NCBI GenBank assembly: GCA_001179505.1
Contig: CDMY01000316.1
Coordinates: forward strand, 1,778-65,777
Length of the DNA stretch: 64,000 nt
Direction: 5' to 3'
Source: Vitrella brassicaformis
Lineage: Eukaryota; Sar; Vitrellaceae
In this document: positions 1-9,684 of the stretch, piece by piece
Layout of the letters: every line of letters starts with the position of its first letter
Numbering within the stretch: the stretch's first letter is position 1
The notes under the pieces: generated by a model
The model's input: only the letters and a program-made list of their open reading frames with translations
Database searches by the model: none
What the model was told of the DNA's origin: nothing
Translations under genes and position numbers: made by a program

Positions 1-61
1 CCAGAGAAGGAGCCGCAGTCAGTGGGAGACGTTCGTCGGGGAGCAGCGCCACTCGTATTCC

Positions 62-317
62 CCCACTTGGACGAGGTACCACACTCGCGCACAGGTGTCA
101 CGGAGGGCGTCGAGTATGCCGAGGATGCAGTAGACGACGACGCCAATGTCGATGAGCGAAATCAGATCAAGCATGGCTGTTGGTTCTTCGCGGGGGAGAC
201 GCGGGGTCAAGATTGTGTTATCAACACGCTTCTATTCACGAGACTGACGGGTTTGCGAAAAGCATCTCGAAAGCTTCCTTCCCTCCCCCTTGGACGAGAT
301 ACCACACTCGCGCGCAG
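62..317. other. Left-edge stretch with no resolved exon
   Basis: No exon could be assigned confidently here. A 25-base element (66-90) recurs with one mismatch at 289-313. On the minus strand both copies would read CARVWYLVQ, so the stretch may hold part of an unresolved minus-strand gene or an upstream intron of the trigger factor gene. Confidence 0.4.
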
Positions 318-2266
318 ATCCAGCCGCGGGCCGTTGGACAGCCGTTAGAGAAGCTAGCGCTGTACTGCGGCGAGCGCTTTGCCCCTCACCGTGGCCCTCA
401 CCACCGCCCTCTGCTGCAGCCAGGCTCTCCCGCCGGCGCCGCCCGACCCCTCGCGCAGCGCCACCAGCCGCCCCTTGACCACCAACTTACCCGTCTTCTC
501 GAAGAGCACAACATCACCAGCCCCTTCTCCAACCTCACCGGCGCTCTTAAGCCGCTTCAAGTAGAAGGACAGCCCTGCGAGAAGGTACTGGAGGATTTCG
601 ATTGCGAGAGGATCCATCGGGCCTTCGGAGGTATGGAGGTCTTCACGGTGCACCCATCTACGTGTGTCTGTCTGTGGGTGTGCACGTGTACGTTTATGTA
701 GCTGACAGGTCCTGAGTTCACGCTGGCAGACGAGGTCCTCCACCTGGTGCCATACGTGCACCTGGACGGCCTCGTCGACGGCTGCATAGGTCGGGGCGGG
801 CGTGCACACACAGATATTAATCATGCACAGAAATCCGTGTGTCGCTCTGGTGTGTAGGCATGCGGGAGGGCGAGAGCCGGCTGGTGAAGGTCAGCACGGC
901 AGGCAGCTCTGGTGGTGCCGAGCAGGTATGTATGTGTGCACTATATAGATGGGCATTACGACCCTTGGTGTCTTGGGCGATTGTCAGGGTGCTGCTGATG
1001 CTGAGCTCGAGCAACGAGGGCGCCGAAGACGCAGAGGTGCGGACGGGACGGCCTGCGTCCACGTGTATATGGATGGGTGCAGCTGTTGCTCGACGTGGGC
1101 CCGGTCAGTCTGCACACGTGCACATACATTTATTTGTCTTTGAGCGCATTCACTGTATGCGTGTCTTCCTTCACAGAGAAGTCCCGGACCTCACCGATGC
1201 CCTCGCAAGGCAGGCAGGTGCGCGACGCCATGACGCTCAAGGAGCTGCCGAGCCAAGTGGAGGACAAGCTGCTCAAGCAGTGCCAGGTGGGTGGGTGGGT
1301 GGGTGAGTGACAGAGAGGAAGGGCAAACATATACAAACAAACGAGCGCATTTGGGCTGTCGACATGTGGTGTGCAGGATGACCGGGAGCGCAATCTTCGC
1401 GCCGGCGTCATCGCCGCCCTGCTCGACTGCACCAACCTCACCATCCCAGCCAGGTACACTCAGATGCACGTGTAGATAATGCCTGACTGCTGCATGGATT
1501 GGATGTCTGCAAATTGTGCACACAGAGACGCTCATAGTGGAACACGGCAAGGGCAAGTCGGAGGCCTCCAAGGGCCACGACGTCTCCAAAGTCACCAAGG
1601 CGGCCGCACTCAGCGACTACCTACGCCGGAGACAAGCCGCCATCACACAGTAGGCCTTCAACAGGGCGGCTCTGCTGGACTGCAGACATACACACGTGTG
1701 CGTTTGTGTGTGTTGGCAGGGAGCTGCAGGCGTCATTTATCCTGGATGAGATCGCCGAGAGAGAGGGGCTGACTGTGGCGGTGAATTTCCTTAGTACACG
1801 TGCCTGTCTGTGTTTGTTAGCTCTCTGTGTGTGTCTGTGTAGCCTGACGAGCTGCAAATAAACATCGACACGGTGCAGCAAGACATGAAGACACGGTGGC
1901 ACACACACGCGCAAGAGAGAACCCCCCCTCAGCCACACACCCCCAACGCACATATGTCATTTGTGTGTGCAGGAATCCCGAGTGCAGTCGAAGCTCGAGG
2001 CAATGCTCATGGCGCAGCGGGTCATCGACTGGATCACAGAGAGGTCCGTGACACCCATCCACCCACCCAACCACATACGAAGATAATGGTGGCATCCATC
2101 CATCCATCCATCCATTTGTGCTGACTACAGGTCGTCAATCAGCTGGGTTCACGAGGCCGAACTGTATGGCGGCAATCTCGACGACAGGCTGGACACGCTC
2201 ATGCGCCAGACGGAAGCCGCCAAGGCGACAACCGACACCAAGACAAACACCCGCAACGGCCCCTAA
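318..2266 (+). CDS. tig: Trigger factor (peptidyl-prolyl isomerase chaperone), probably plastid, 5' incomplete
   Basis: Trigger factor is a ribosome-associated chaperone that helps nascent chains fold; in algae it usually works in the plastid. The recognisable part starts with the second half of the FKBP-like domain: GPEFTLADE, then DGLVDGCIGMREGESR across an intron at about 788-858, which matches the family's G-x-x-x-G-x-x-G-M-K-x-G-E pattern. Next comes EVPDLTDALARQ, then the helical C-terminal domain (MTLKELPSQVEDKL; RAGVIAALLDC; LQASFILDEIAEREGLTV; MLMAQRVIDWITE). The stop is TAA at 2264-2266. The exon ending near 626 joins the 711 exon in phase, but its sequence is poorly conserved. No N-terminal ribosome-binding signature (GFRxGKxP) is visible, so the gene starts left of the window or lies in unresolved exons. 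The frame shifts by one base near 1221-1226. Family call fairly sure; exon map less so. Confidence 0.65.
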
Positions 2267-2923
2267 TGCTGCTGAGGTACGTTAGGTTCCTGACACACAC
2301 ACAGTGTGCGCAGAAAGATGGAATTCTTGATAGATGCGCGCATGTGTGCATGTGTGCATCCCTGACTGTAGGCACATGTCGACTCAGGATGTTCTGGCCC
2401 GGCGGGCGCAGCGGACCATGAGCAGTCTCTGGTGATGTGGTCGGTGCTTGTGTACATATTGAGCTCACGGCAAGGCACACGGAGACCTATCTTGTGTGTG
2501 GACTGTATATCTGTACACCAGTTACGGGCCTGTTGTGTGCATGCGGTGTGTGGAGGTGTCAAGACCTCACATGCATCGATTTCACCGATTGAATTTCATT
2601 GCCTGTTTCGCGTAGTGTCCACACATACGTTGACCGTTTGCATCTTCCCCTTCCCCCCCTCTCCTTCAAAATGATGAAAACAAAGTACGACAACAAGAAA
2701 AAAAAGAAAGAAAAAGAAAAGAGACCGGGGTCTCAAGACATCCATCCATCCACGTGAGACGCAGCCAGCCAGAAACCTCTCCGTCTCTCTCTCCGTCTCT
2801 CTCTCCGTCTCTCTCTCTCTCTCTCTCTCTGTCTCTGTCTCTGCACGTGTGTGTCTGTTTGTCATGGTATGTGTACACCCCTGCTGAAACATACACATGT
2901 ATACAGCACCCTCTCACGGGAAG
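2267..2923. other. Gene-free stretch with CT-rich and A-rich tracts
   Basis: This lies between convergent genes, so it should hold both 3' UTRs. It contains a purine tract (about 2698-2725) and a long CTCTCT/CCGTCTCT tract (about 2777-2845). A donor-like AG/GTACGT follows the trigger factor stop at about 2276-2282, and a short open stretch follows at about 2374-2435. An alternative last exon is possible but not supported by frame. Confidence 0.5.
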
Positions 2924-3720
2924 CTAGTACACGTTAAACTTCTTGAGGTTCTTGATGTAATCGCTGGGGGGGACGAGCTTGTCCGCATAGTCAGAGCCGA
3001 ATGCCAGGCCATGTTCATCCACCCCCGTCTTGGCGAAGCAGAAATCCTGGATCGCGGGCTCATTCTTCTTGTTGGTGTAGGCGGCTTGCTTGCGCGTCTC
3101 GTTGGATTTGCCGCACCGTCCTTTCGATCCGAAGGCGTCCCCCTCACTGTAGCAGTGACCTTTCCACACGCCGTAGCCCTTCTCAGCGTCTGTTGGCGTG
3201 AGAGTCTTCTCGAGGATGCAGACGCGGTCGATTGGGGCGCACGCGTACATGTAGGGTTTTTCGTCGGGATTGAACGGTGACGCCACACGCCACGCGGAAC
3301 CCTGCTCTTTCTTGATGGAGCATTTGTGCTCTGCACAAATGGAAGGAAAAGCATGACAAGATCAATTCATGGACCTGCGCATGCATTGAGGAGGTTAAGT
3401 GCCGCTTGCTACCGAAAATTTGCTGAGTGTGGTGAAGGACGCTGTGGGCCAGGAGGGCAAGGTTGTCGGCGGCCGCCGTGGTGCCGTTGAAGGCATCGAT
3501 GGCCTCCTGGTAACTGTCGAGCTGCTCGTGCAGCTGCATGAGGCTCACCGACGACAGCTCAGCAGACGTGCCACCTGCATTGATTGCAATGACAGTGCAG
3601 CAGACCGGAGGATGACTGCATGCAGAGGGACTTACTTTGCTCACGGGCGCACTTGGCGGCGACGAGGAGCTCCAGGAGGATGGTCAGTGCGACCAGAAGG
3701 AACGTCTTGTGCGCCGCCAT
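2924..3720 (-). CDS. Small secreted cysteine-containing protein, function unknown
   Basis: Three exons (3720-3636, 3574-3413, 3330-2924) join in consistent phase to give 217 residues. The first about 22 residues (MAAHKTFLLVALTILLELLV) form a clear signal peptide: short basic start, long hydrophobic core, small residues before the cut. The middle is helical (QLHEQLDSYQEAIDAF). The C-terminal half carries most of the cysteines (EHKCSIKK, YACAPIDRVCILEK, GHCYSEGD, GRCGKS, DFCFAKTG), spaced as if for disulfides. No transmembrane segment follows, so the product should be secreted or lie in the endomembrane lumen. I do not recognise the family. Exon phases agree at both junctions and the donors (GTAAGT, GTAGCA) are acceptable, so the gene model is good although its role is unknown. 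Confidence 0.75.
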
Positions 3721-4070
3721 CCTCTTGGAGATACTCGAGATGTCACTAAACTTTGCCCTGCCTCCCCCCATGCGTTGGGGTGCATGCTGACTCGTAAAAC
3801 ACATCATTCTGAGCATTTGGAACTTTCTCCGACCAACTGTCTGATCCCACCACAGGCACATCCAATCACGCGCATTCGGTCCGCAATGCAAAGAATGCTT
3901 GACAGGGTAGACTTCCCTACCGATCAGACACTCATCCTATCCTGCATCCCAAGACCAAAAAACCACACGTCTCATATAGATTCTACAGAACAAGTCGACC
4001 TGTACACGGCCAAGCAATATGCCCGACACGACACACGGCTATCTATCTATCCATCCGTCCGTCTGGCCGT
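3721..4070. other. Spacer between two minus-strand genes
   Basis: This 350-base stretch must hold the promoter of the secreted-protein gene and the 3' end of the VPS33 gene. It is less repeat-rich than the introns and shows no TATA box or other motif I would name. A CTATCTATC/CCATCCGTCCGTC tract lies just beside the VPS33 stop. Confidence 0.5.
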
Positions 4071-4896
4071 CTACCTGGCTCCCCCCTCTGTCTCTCTCTC
4101 TGTTGCCGTGCTGGAAGAGGGCGGGTGAATGTCTTTGCCCAGCAGATTTTGCAGTGAGCTGAACAGCCGGCTGGAGCTCAGCATCTCGGTCGTGGCGATG
4201 ACGTACCTTCTCGCGCCGCCCTCCAGCTGGCTCAGCTTGCGCAGGGCCGCCACCTCTGAGTAGGTGCATCCGCCAAGAAAGAACACCACCACCACGGTCG
4301 GCCGCTGAGTAAGTGAGACAACCACACACGGACACAAACAGACTGGCGCGCGCATCTGGAGGGGGTGGAAGCTGTCTTGCCCACCTTGTCCTTTTCCCTG
4401 TCTTTGTTGCGGTCGCTGCTGTGAAGGGACGTGCCTGACGTACAGCAGAGAACACATGCCACGTATGCATCCATCCATCCATTGTGTGCGTGCATCGCAC
4501 CGACCGTAGTCAGGCAGCGCGACAGTGGTGGGCGGGCTGCCCGGCTGCGTGGAGGGCTGCTGACGCACCTCCAACGCAGGACCCTACACACATACATGGA
4601 CAGCAAGGAGACACCAATGCAGGTTTGTTTGTTGGTTGCTGCGTGAGTGTCCCCACCCACCCATAGCAGGTTGAGTCCTTCCTGGCAGCTGCGCCAGCCC
4701 TTTGGGTGGCTGTGCAGCTTCTGAACCAAACGCACTGAACAAGACACAGAGAGAGAGAGGTCATGTTGATGCTGTGTGGCTGTCTGTGGGTGGGGGGAGG
4801 GATGTGTGGTGGGATGCCTGATAGTGGTGCATATCCCGAGCAGACGTATGAGATGTCCAACTGGGCCTCATCCTCCTCTACTATCAGATGGAAACT

Positions 4897-4927
<31 letters not shown>

Positions 4928-7900
4928 GGGGTCAGGTGATGTGCCGCTGCTGGGCGTGTAGCGCTGTGTGCACCTTTTTGATTTGTTCCCATGTGGATCT
5001 GCCCTGGTATGACCTCAGCAGCCCCACCGCATCCAAATTCAGCAGCGCCCCCAACTCGACATAGCCATATGACTGACAACCAACGGAGACACACACAGAG
5101 AGAGAAGACACATGCGCACCTCCGCAGTACACACGCATTTCGTGGGTGTCCGTCCCATGTTACACACACCTGTATGATGCCTCGCTTGAGTGCGTCGAGG
5201 TGTTTGCTGCGGATGCCGTTGTTGACCACCGACGTCAGACACAGCAAACGATACAGCTGACACACACACACACATGTTTCTCGTTCCATCTTTGCTGTGT
5301 CGGCCACTCTCACCGACCTCTTGTATAGGCAGGTTCTTGTCGGTGTAGTCCTCCAGCGCATTCAGCACCTCGCTGCTGGCACCAGACCTCGTGATCTCTG
5401 AGCACCCACCGACCGATTTGGTGAACAGACAGCCCCTCCCCGTCCCTCCCTCCTGGTGTGTGTGTGTGTGTTACCGTCTTCGAGCTGCAGCCGCTTGTGG
5501 TAGTCCTCCTCCTTGGTGATGTTGGATATGTGAGACGCCAGGTTGACGTGCGTCGCCAGGGAGCTGTGCTGCGCCTGACCGCATAATGCACATTAAGGGC
5601 ACACACATATGGGTGGATTGTCATTTGGCGTGACCTGACCTGCTCAGCTGACTGACCTGTACGCCTTTGAATTTCTTCATGAACTCGTTGATCTCGGATA
5701 TGTTTTTGAGGTTGTCCTTCTCGCGGTAGGTCTGCTGGATCTGGTTGGCCTTAGCGTGCAGCAGCGGACCTAACACACCGATGTGCAAATCACTGCACAT
5801 ACAGCAAAGGAACCACACACAGGTGTGGGTGCATGTCGCATGATGCACGCACAGCACTCACCGTATTTCGGCGAACAGTGGGTCGCTCGAGGTCAGGGGC
5901 ACCTGGCCAAAGCATGACAGACGGAGGGGAGTGACCATACACACATGGATCTGCCTGGACTGACTTGTGTCATTACTTTGGTTTTCCTGTTGGTGGTCCC
6001 CTGTGGCGGCGTCAGGATGGGCGGCCCGACTTCAATGTGAGCTGACAAGACACAGAGACAGACACAGACCAGCAGCAGAGCACCCATCCGTCTCATTCAT
6101 GGGTGCGTTGACTGTGTGCCGCGCTGCTGCCCTACTGTGGTGGATGTTAAAGACGGCGTCCAGGAGACCTGTGGATGCAGAGAAGGCACCACGTGATCAC
6201 TTGTGGATGTGTGTGATTGTTGCAATGGTTGGGTACCTTCATAGGTGAACTGTGAGCAGAGGGGCGTGATGAGGTCCACACGGCGGTCAATCAACACCAG
6301 GTAGTCTATCTCGCACACACCTGACATACAGACACACACACACAATACGCGTGCATACCGACACGCACAGAGGCCCAGTGACTGCCGTTTTCCTGTCTTC
6401 ACCTTTGCTGCCCTCCCCATCTTTCTTGCCGCTCGCCACTCCTGCGGCCGCATCAGCAGCAGACGCTGAACCAACCACCCACCCCACCCCACCCCACCCA
6501 CACGCACATCCACAGACAGATGCGTGTGTACCCATCCATCCCCCTCTGAGCGCATGCGTAGGATGCATTTCATCAGCTCACCTTCACCGAGTATGTATTT
6601 GACGGGCGGCACTGCCGGCAGACTCGACGATGAGAACGAGTCGCCACCAGCGCCTGCCGACGTGATGGCCGTGCTGTGCGTGTCGGTGGTGGCCATCTCC
6701 TCCCGACGAAAGCGCAGCAACAGCTCAGTCACATACTGACACACATAGACACAGACACACACACAGACGCCGCCGACGCACACACAGTCGAGAAAGAAGA
6801 CAAAGATCAGCTCTGTCTGTCTGGTGCTGTGTGTGTGTGAGGTACCTTTGCGGCCGACCCGATGGCCCGTATGTTCGGGATGGCCCCGCCGCAGTGCTGC
6901 TGCAGCTGCCAGATGGACAAGGCCGCATCGTAAAGGGTCGACGGATCGCCGTGCTAACAGCACACAGACAAGCACACGGACAGGCAGATCGATGCGCAGA
7001 GATGGATGGATGGAGGTATGGATGGATGGGCCCATTCATCCATCTCATGTATCTCATTGATTGCGCTTACCAGGTGGAAGTCGGTGAAGGCGTGTCTGTG
7101 TTCGAGTGAGAGGACGTCGCTATCGAGGGGCATCAGCAGCAGGGGGTAGGACCGCAGCTGCACGTCCGCATAGACGTTCTGCTGCTTCAGCGCCTGCACA
7201 GATGAAAGAAAGAAACGACACGCGCAGAACGACTGACTAGATGTGATGGTCGATGGATTGACGCCGCTGATCTGCCTGTCCTGTCTGTGGATTGACCTTA
7301 CCTGCACGCAGAACTCTGTCCGTCTCGGCACGAACACCACTGCATACGTCTGAAAGACAGACACGCACACGCACAAACAGCGGGTCAAATGTGGTGGGTC
7401 GGTCTCCTGCAGCAGTCGGTGCATGTGTACCTTCTCGACGCCTCGCCGCTCGCTGGCCTGAATCTGCATTCTGATAACAAACATGCAAACCACACACATG
7501 AGTGTGCGCACACTCATGTGCACACACATGAGTGTGCGCACACTCATGTGTGTGTGGCTCGTGTGGAGCTGACAGGGTGGTGGTGGTCGCTTACGCGATG
7601 AGTGGTATGAGTTCGACGGTTGGCCTGACGAGGAAGATGACCTGCTCGACGTCCGTCGTGATCTCATACGCACCCAACTCAAACCAACTGGTGACGCCAT
7701 GGTCTCGCAGATCGGACACCTCCACAACTGTGTGTGACACACACAGGCAGACAGACAGACAGGCAGGCAGACAGGCGTGTGACGTCTGTCTGTCGATCTG
7801 TGTGCTACCTACCGAGTCCCAGCGGCCCTGCGAGTGTAGAGTCGAGCACCAGCACTTTGCGGCCGGGGTACTGAACACACACACAGAGAGAGAGAAGCGC

Positions 7901-8064
7901 ACAGACAGTGATTCACTCATTCATTTCACTGCTTATGTGCCGGTTGGTTGAGTGAAGCAAACCGTACGTACCTCATCGAGCAGGTCCAGCAGCTGCGCCC
8001 TGGCGGCCTCCTTCACCTTCCATAGGCTGATGGCGCTGTCCTCCAAATTGCCGACCTTCGACAT
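4071..8064 (-). CDS. VPS33: VPS33, Sec1/Munc18-family vacuolar protein sorting protein
   Basis: VPS33 is the SM-protein subunit of the HOPS and CORVET tethering complexes; it binds SNAREs and drives fusion at endosomes and vacuoles. The gene has about 16 short exons. The start at 8064 gives [19 protein letters not shown], the usual SM-protein helix. Then come [34 protein letters not shown], the family hallmark [23 protein letters not shown] (near 6300-6240), [28 protein letters not shown], and [13 protein letters not shown]. The C-terminus reads [19 protein letters not shown] followed by [10 protein letters not shown], which is diagnostic of VPS33 within the SM family. The stop is at 4071. 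In the middle (around 6700-6600) is a low-complexity Ser/Ala-rich insert. Introns are full of CA repeats on the + strand (TG on the sense strand). The 5' end faces the MLLE gene across 276 bp. Confidence 0.9.
7491..7554. repeat. Tandem perfect palindromes in a VPS33 intron
   Basis: The 22-base palindrome CATGAGTGTGCGCACACTCATG occurs twice (7497-7518 and 7527-7548). The second copy extends to a perfect 34-base palindrome at 7521-7554. The two copies are direct repeats 30 bases apart. The sequence could fold as cruciforms in DNA or hairpins in the pre-mRNA. Confidence 0.9.
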
Positions 8065-8340
8065 GAATCAATGATCCTCACTCACTCTCAAGATCAGAGG
8101 CAGTTTCGCCTGGGATCAATCAACGAACCACATTCACGGTGTCCTACTCCTATAGATGCCTCTTTGCATCCTCAGTTATGCCTCAACGCCGGCGCCATCT
8201 TGGTCGAGTTTGAGCTCGCGACGCCTCGACCGAAGTTCGTTTAGAAGGCTCAGCGTGCTGCCTGGATGGCGTCATGAGGAGGGTCGACCGTCCCTGTTAG
8301 CGCTTCTGACCTCTCCTCTGCTCTCCTCTCAGCTCAGCCA
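8065..8340. promoter_or_regulatory. Shared upstream region of VPS33 and the MLLE gene
   Basis: These 276 bases separate two head-to-head start codons, so both promoters must lie here or inside the transcripts. Visible elements are CTCGCGA at 8215-8221, AGCTCGC at 8213-8219 (reverse complement of GCGAGCT, also found upstream of other pairs in this window) and CGCCATCTTGG at about 8189-8202, which resembles a metazoan YY1/initiator-type site. No TATA box is seen. Confidence 0.5.
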
Positions 8341-8836
8341 ATGATGGCTGCTGCCTCATCGTGGAGCACCAAGAAGCGGCACCACTCGTCAGCCGCCTCC
8401 CACCACCCGTACCAGCCCAACCCCCCCTCTCACTCCCACCCGCAGCAGCAGGTCCAGGTGGCTTACTACGCCACTCCTCCCAGCAATGTCACCAACGTGC
8501 CCTTCGGTGGTCACGCCTTCCATCCCTCCAGCCACCATCACTACACCCCGCCTGTGTATGAGCCTCAGGGCAGCGGCAGCAGCAGTGGCAGCCCTTACAG
8601 CGGCCAGTGGCCCAGGAGTGGCAGTGGCCTGGGCAGGGTGACGGGTGGTCATGTGTCGGGGGCGGTTCATGGTGGCCATTCTTCGCATCAGGGGTTGAGG
8701 GTGGAGGGGCGCAAGGGGTCGTCTGGCGGGGACAGGCGGCAAGATGGGGCAAGACATGAACGACGGGCAAATGTGAGGAGCGGAAGCGACGACACTCATC
8801 CGGCCATCACACTCGAGACGTCTGCAGCATGCTGTC

Positions 8837-8870
<34 letters not shown>

Positions 8871-9684
8871 ATAGGTTGGTGTTGAAGTGACTCCGCCGTA
8901 CCCGCCGCCCGCCATGCCGGGAGCCAAGGAGTCGCCAAAGCCGCTCATCATTCCTGACGGAGGGGGAGGGGCAGGGGGCGGACGCAACAACACCGCCAAA
9001 CACGACACCAGCATCAACGGCAGCAGCAACGCCAAACAGACGCACAAACGGGGAGACGACAGCAAGGTGAGACCCGCCTTCACACAGAGGGAGAGGGAGA
9101 GGGAGGGAGACAGGGAGGCACAGCTGCACTGTTGCTTTCTCTCTCTCTGTGTGTGTGTGTTGACAGATTCCCCCTCCCCCGTCATCTGTGTCGCCGGCCA
9201 GCTCAGGCTCGTCAACTGGCGAGGGCATGGCGATTGGTGACCGTCGCGGTTTGGGTGTGTTCCAGCACGAGTCCGTGCAGCAGCTGGGGGTGTGGCTGGT
9301 GGACATGCCAGTGGAGAATCGCAAGCAGGCCCTGGGCGACGTCATCTTCCCCAAGGTCTACCATCTGCTCGGCGGGAAGGACACCGTCCTCTACCTAGCA
9401 CAAAAGGTCGGTGAGCACCCCTCCTCCCTCCCTCCCTCCCTCCCTTGTCTCAGCTCACATGTGCGCGTGTTGACGTCATTCATTAGGTGACGGGGATGCT
9501 GCTTGACCTCGATCTGAGTTCGCTGCTGCGTCTGCTGGATGACCCGGCCGACCTGGACCAGAATGTGAAGCTCGCCTTCCACGAGCTCCGCACCGCCAAC
9601 GCTACGAACGTGCTCCACGACGAGCGCGCCCGACGGGAGCTCAACTCGCAGGCCGCGCAGCTGGTGCCCTTCTTCGCCCGCTGA
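8341..9684 (+). CDS. MLLE (PABC) domain protein lacking RNA-recognition motifs
   Basis: Four exons (8341-8772, 8875-9066, 9167-9406, 9487-9684) join in frame to give 353 residues. Residues 1 to about 220 are low complexity: His, Pro, Gly, Ser and Gln rich, with HHYTPPVYEPQGSGSSSGSP and poly-Gly. The C-terminal about 110 residues match the MLLE domain of poly(A)-binding protein: LGVWLVDMPVENRKQALGDV, IFPKVYHLLGGKD, then VTGMLLDLDLSSLLRLLDD and LDQNVKLAFHELR. The hallmark K-I-T-G-M-L-L-E appears as KVTGMLLDLD. In PABP and UBR5 this domain binds PAM2 peptides found in deadenylation and translation factors. No RRM is present, so this is not PABP itself; it may bind PAM2 partners or compete with PABP. 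The domain call is strong and the cellular role is inferred. Confidence 0.87.

Noticed and set aside
354-617. Minus-strand frame starting MDPLAIEILQYLLAG
   Set aside because: It looks protein-like (GDVVLFEKTGKLVV), but the plus-strand frame here joins the next trigger factor exon in phase. Only one strand is likely to code, and the minus frame has no recognisable family or downstream exon.
2777-2845. CT-rich tract considered as a structural element or CRISPR-like repeat
   Set aside because: It is a plain simple repeat without spacers; no CRISPR array is present in the window.
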